Positions 60,760-64,000 of a DNA stretch of 64,000 bases are shown piece after piece. The stretch lies in NCBI GenBank assembly GCA_038503035.1, contig JAVSML010021669.1:248001-312000 (forward strand). Direction: 5' to 3'. The stretch's first letter is position 1. Every line of letters starts with the position of its first letter. The position numbers were made by a program, and so were the translations under genes. The notes beneath the pieces were generated by a model. It did not search any database. It was given only the letters and a program-made list of their open reading frames with translations, and was not told the DNA's origin. The stretch comes from Crocodylus rhombifer (Eukaryota > Chordata > Crocodylia > Crocodylidae).

Positions 60760-61980
60760 CAACAGGGAGACTGAGGCTCCTGTTACTTTAAGGAGGGAAA
60801 TGGCAGCAGATGGAACCCAGACAGCTGAGCAGGAGCTAGCCACAAGAGGAAAGACATCAAAGAAACACTGCTGTCTAGGTAGGGGCTGCCCGTGAGAGTG
60901 AAGGGTCCACTTGCAACTAAGCAGGAGAACTCTGCCTGTTGTGAGTTGGCTGCAAGGGAAAAGGATAAACAGCTATGACTGCCTATTGCAGCTGCTAGCT
61001 GCTCTGCAATAGGACAATAGGACAGAGCCTGGCTTGGGCAACAGGGGGCTGCTTGGAGTGGTCATAACCAGCCATGGCAACCAGCTGTCAGGGCCCAATG
61101 AGAAATCCCTGCAGGGCTGGAGCACCACAGACTGGAAGGGGCAGGGCTTAGGCAGTATAAAAGCCTAGGACCTGAGTAGTCAGGCAATCTGGACCTGCAA
61201 GTCACAGGAAGACAAGCTCCTGGTTAGGAAGACTACAGGAAGATGCTGGGCTGACTTCTGAGCTGCCATGGGGCCTGCCAGTAAGATGGTGATGGCTTAC
61301 AGAGGAATGCCTCCCCCCCAAGGGAAGCGGAAGCTACCCCTTGCTACACAGGCAGGAAGCTACTGTTGATGTTTGCACCTTGTATGGGTTTACTTCGTTA
61401 CAGCCAGTGGGATGTTTCTTCATTGGAATTTAAACCCACAGTTTGGGTTGGGACTCTTGTGGTATGGAGGTCCCAATAGTGCCTGAGGACACGAGAGGCT
61501 CAGGACCAAAGTAATCAAGACAAGAGCTGGAGCTCAGAAGCCAGGTCCAGCACAGTGAGCTTGGGTTAGAAGGTCCAGCTAGAGAAAAGGGGTGGAGGTT
61601 GAGAAGACCAAGGCCCCGACAAGGGAGTGACTGTACAGTAACACTTGCAAGGCATGGGCACAGCTGTAGGGAAAGTCAAGTTGTGAATAGCCCTTAAGGA
61701 TAGATTGCCTTGGGGGTGTAGATGTGTAAGGAGGGCCCACTTAGCCCAAGAGGGGCAAAACTGAGATCAGCAGGGTTTGGGAGGGACCTGCTGGAGGCCA
61801 GAAGAACTGAGGCTTGCTCTAGGAACCTTATGCAGCCTCCCTTTTGATCACACAAATACATCAAGAGGTGGCAGGCAAGTGAGAAGGGGAGGCTCACCCT
61901 AGAGCTGGAGCAGGGCAAGGGTTGTGTGGTCTCCAGGAGGTGTCAAGGCCACCGCTGGAACCCAAAGCTTGCTACACCTG
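60760..61980 (+). repeat. Unclassified GC-richer block with TATA box; possible LTR-type or composite repeat
   Basis: About 1.2 kb differs in composition from its AT-rich surroundings: many CAGGA/GGCAGG/AGGCTC words, no splice-bounded frame. A TATAAAAG box at 61156-61163 is followed by a GC-rich leader. It looks like promoter-bearing repetitive DNA, such as a retroelement LTR. No tRNA primer site, gag/pol text, second LTR or target duplication was seen. Confidence 0.3.
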
Positions 61981-62195
61981 GATATTAGATTTTTCTCTTC
62001 CATGATTCCTGTGATATCATTAGATAATCTCCAATACTATGGCACCACACCCTAGATACAGACACATGCATCTGGAGATCTTATACTGCCTTGAATTTGA
62101 CAGGGTGAAACCTTTTGAATTCCTAGAAAATAAATACTTCCTTAAACTTGAATACAATCAAGCTCTGTGATCCATCACTGATAGAGGCTACCGGG

Positions 62196-62885
62196 AGCAC
62201 AGGGCTACTAAGGATCGTAAGGTTCATCTAGTATACTGCCCTCCCACATGCAGGATTCATTATTCCAAAACTATCCCAGACAAATGTCTATCCAGCTGCC
62301 TCTCAGAAACCTCCAACTAAGGAAATTTGACAGCTTTCTTACGTAGGTTGCTCGCTCTATTGTCCACTGTTTTTAAAGTTAAGTGGTTTATTTTAATTTA
62401 ATCTAAATTTGATTTGCTGTAATTTAACTGTTCTTTCTTGTCCTGCCCTCTGTGGCCACCAAGAACATGTTCTTTTCTCCTTCCTCTTAATGGCAACCTG
62501 TCCAATATTTGAAAATATCCTTTCTTTAACTAAACATACTTTTTTCTTCAAACTTTCCTCATGTGACTTGCCTTCCGATCCCATAATCCTCTTCATCACT
62601 AATCTCTGAAGTTCCTCCATTTCTCTCTCTCCCTATCAGAATGTTGTGCCCAGACCTGGACAGAGCTGATATGTAACCAGTACGAAGTCCAGAGGTACTA
62701 TCAATGTTTTGCATACAATATTCTGTTAACAATACCTAGAACTGCATTAATTCCTCTTGGGAGTACAGTCTCACTCTCTGACTCATTAGTTTGCAATCTA
62801 CCATAATCCCCGGATCTTTCTCAGCAATGGTATTGCCAGAGCCAGTTATCCCCCCATTTATCTATCTGTGCATGTGCTGTGAGGC
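62196..62885 (-). mobile_element. CR1 LINE, antisense, about 690 bp, old
   Basis: Ordered matches to reverse-complemented CR1: CCCAGACAAATGTCTATCCA, AAACCTCCAACTAAGG, CTTTCCTCATGTGACTTGCC, TGTTGTGCCCAGACCTGGAC and ATAATCCCCGGATCTTTCTC, then GCCAGTTATCCCCCCA. Heavily decayed, so an old insertion. Confidence 0.75.
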
Positions 62886-64000
62886 AATTTCCCTAAAACC
62901 ATACCCAACATGATCAATTCTTTCACCTCTGTTGATTGCCTGGGGCAAAAAAACTCTTCCAAACACCACCTGAATGGAGATTTTCAACTGAATGGAGATT
63001 TGCCCCTGCAAACTTTCTTTGGCAAAAAGCATCAAGAATTTCCTCTCAGTCTGGACCAGTATCACTTTGAACAGACACACACTAGTCTTAAACAAAGCTT
63101 TCTAACAGATGTTAAAAAAACTTCTCTTTAATATTTCTTTCATATCCTATTTTCAATACTGAATCAAGAAAGAAAGGTTTTCTGAACTGTTTAGCAAACA
63201 GTCTTTCTCTGGAGGAATAAACCTAGTCTCATCAAGCAAAACAGATCACTTTCTCTGTGGCAACAAAAATATCTAGAAGCCTTTGTCCAGCCCCAGACAT
63301 GCCCATTCTCTCAAACTCCTTTCATAATAAGAGACACATTTCTTAGATCAGTAAAAAGCCAATCTCCCATTCCAAACCAAAATTTCATGTCATGGTGCCA
63401 ATTAATCCTGATGGAATTGGTGAAAGACACTAGCAAATGTGCACTGTAGCACTCGATACTGCTTCTCTGAGGCGCAAAATGGAACTTGCCCTTTGTGGCT
63501 TCTGCGTGGACTTAGCCTGCTGAGACTTTGAATATTAGGAAAGTAGATCCTTTGCAGGCTTGGAGAAATCTCTTTAGGCAGGGAGCACTCTAAGCTGAAA
63601 CAGGATGAGTGGCTGGAGGAACAAGGCAAGGGAAGCCACTGGAAGCAGATGTTCTCATTGTAATGCTAAGGGTAACAGGAGTTGCCACTATGGCAGTTTA
63701 CCTCGTCCTAGAGGGCCTACATTCATTTCTGGTTGACTAAGGTGAGGATGGAACTAAATACAGGAACTAAGCTGAGGAAAATTTTAATTAAGGATGCATT
63801 AATAAAAAGGCCCTAAAACAGAACTATGGATTAGGTGGGGGTCTACATCTAAGGTTGAAAAACCTGCACCATTCTTCAAAGTACTGCCCACACACTTCCT
63901 TCCTGCTATATGGAGACCAAACTGCAGACAAAAATCCACAGGAAGAGAGATCTCTGCAGCCTGCTCAGGGAACCTCTACCTCCAGGCACCAAGGAGGAGG

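Larger units (their letters stand above)
56473..64000 (-). other. ANO10: ANO10 last intron (part)
   Basis: No further exon encoding the conserved anoctamin C-terminal region was found on the minus strand up to 64000, so this is intron. It holds a CR1 reverse-transcriptase relic (58130-58725), simple repeats, a TATA-bearing GC-richer block (60760-61980) and an antisense CR1 (62196-62885). The stretches 56480-58120, 58730-59580, 59950-60750 and 62890-64000 show nothing nameable. Confidence 0.55.

Noticed and set aside
56473..64000. Search for the next upstream ANO10 exon on the minus strand
   Set aside because: No frame resembling the conserved segment before the tail ([20 protein letters not shown]) was found, so the exon must lie beyond the window.

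Overview
This is a 64 kb stretch of vertebrate nuclear DNA. Introns are long, exons are short and bounded by GT/AG, and old transposon copies are everywhere. The proteins and repeat types point to a non-avian sauropsid, most likely a crocodilian. The main clues are CR1 LINE copies ending in ...CTATGAAACTATGA, many hAT-type miniature elements with CAGGGGTGTCCAAC- or CAGGGGTCGGCAAC-like ends, and a tRNA-derived SINE with a CR1 tail. The species call is inference, because no database search was possible.

The main gene is SNRK (SNF-related serine/threonine kinase, AMPK-related family) on the + strand. All five coding exons are present: 7079-7667, 36339-36480, 40036-40248, 42326-42460 and 47883-49098. 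Joined, they read through in one frame for 764 residues, with every split codon restored. The first coding exon also carries about 105 bases of 5' UTR (from 6974) with two short overlapping upstream ORFs. The 3' UTR runs from 49099 to about 51.74 kb and holds several possible poly(A) signals. Upstream non-coding exon(s) and the promoter lie left of the window or were not recognised in 1-6973.

On the minus strand, 56410-56472 encodes the last 20 residues and stop codon of ANO10 (anoctamin-10/TMEM16K). SNRK and ANO10 therefore sit tail to tail, about 4 kb apart. As I recall, they are also neighbours in human 3p22. The rest of the window to 64000 is the last intron of ANO10. It holds a degenerate CR1 reverse-transcriptase fragment, an unclassified GC-richer block with a TATA-like box, and a long antisense CR1 relic.

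Almost everything else recognisable is repeats inside introns. These include at least eight hAT-like elements (two with convincing 8-bp target duplications), several fold-back elements, CR1 pieces in both orientations and simple repeats. One 100-N assembly gap (22810-22909) lies in the centre of a fold-back element. I saw no rRNA, tRNA, CRISPR, viral gene or prokaryotic feature. Apart from SNRK and ANO10 I found no credible protein-coding gene. The long GC-rich open frames near 1.0-2.1 kb and 33.7-34.5 kb are accidents of repeat composition.
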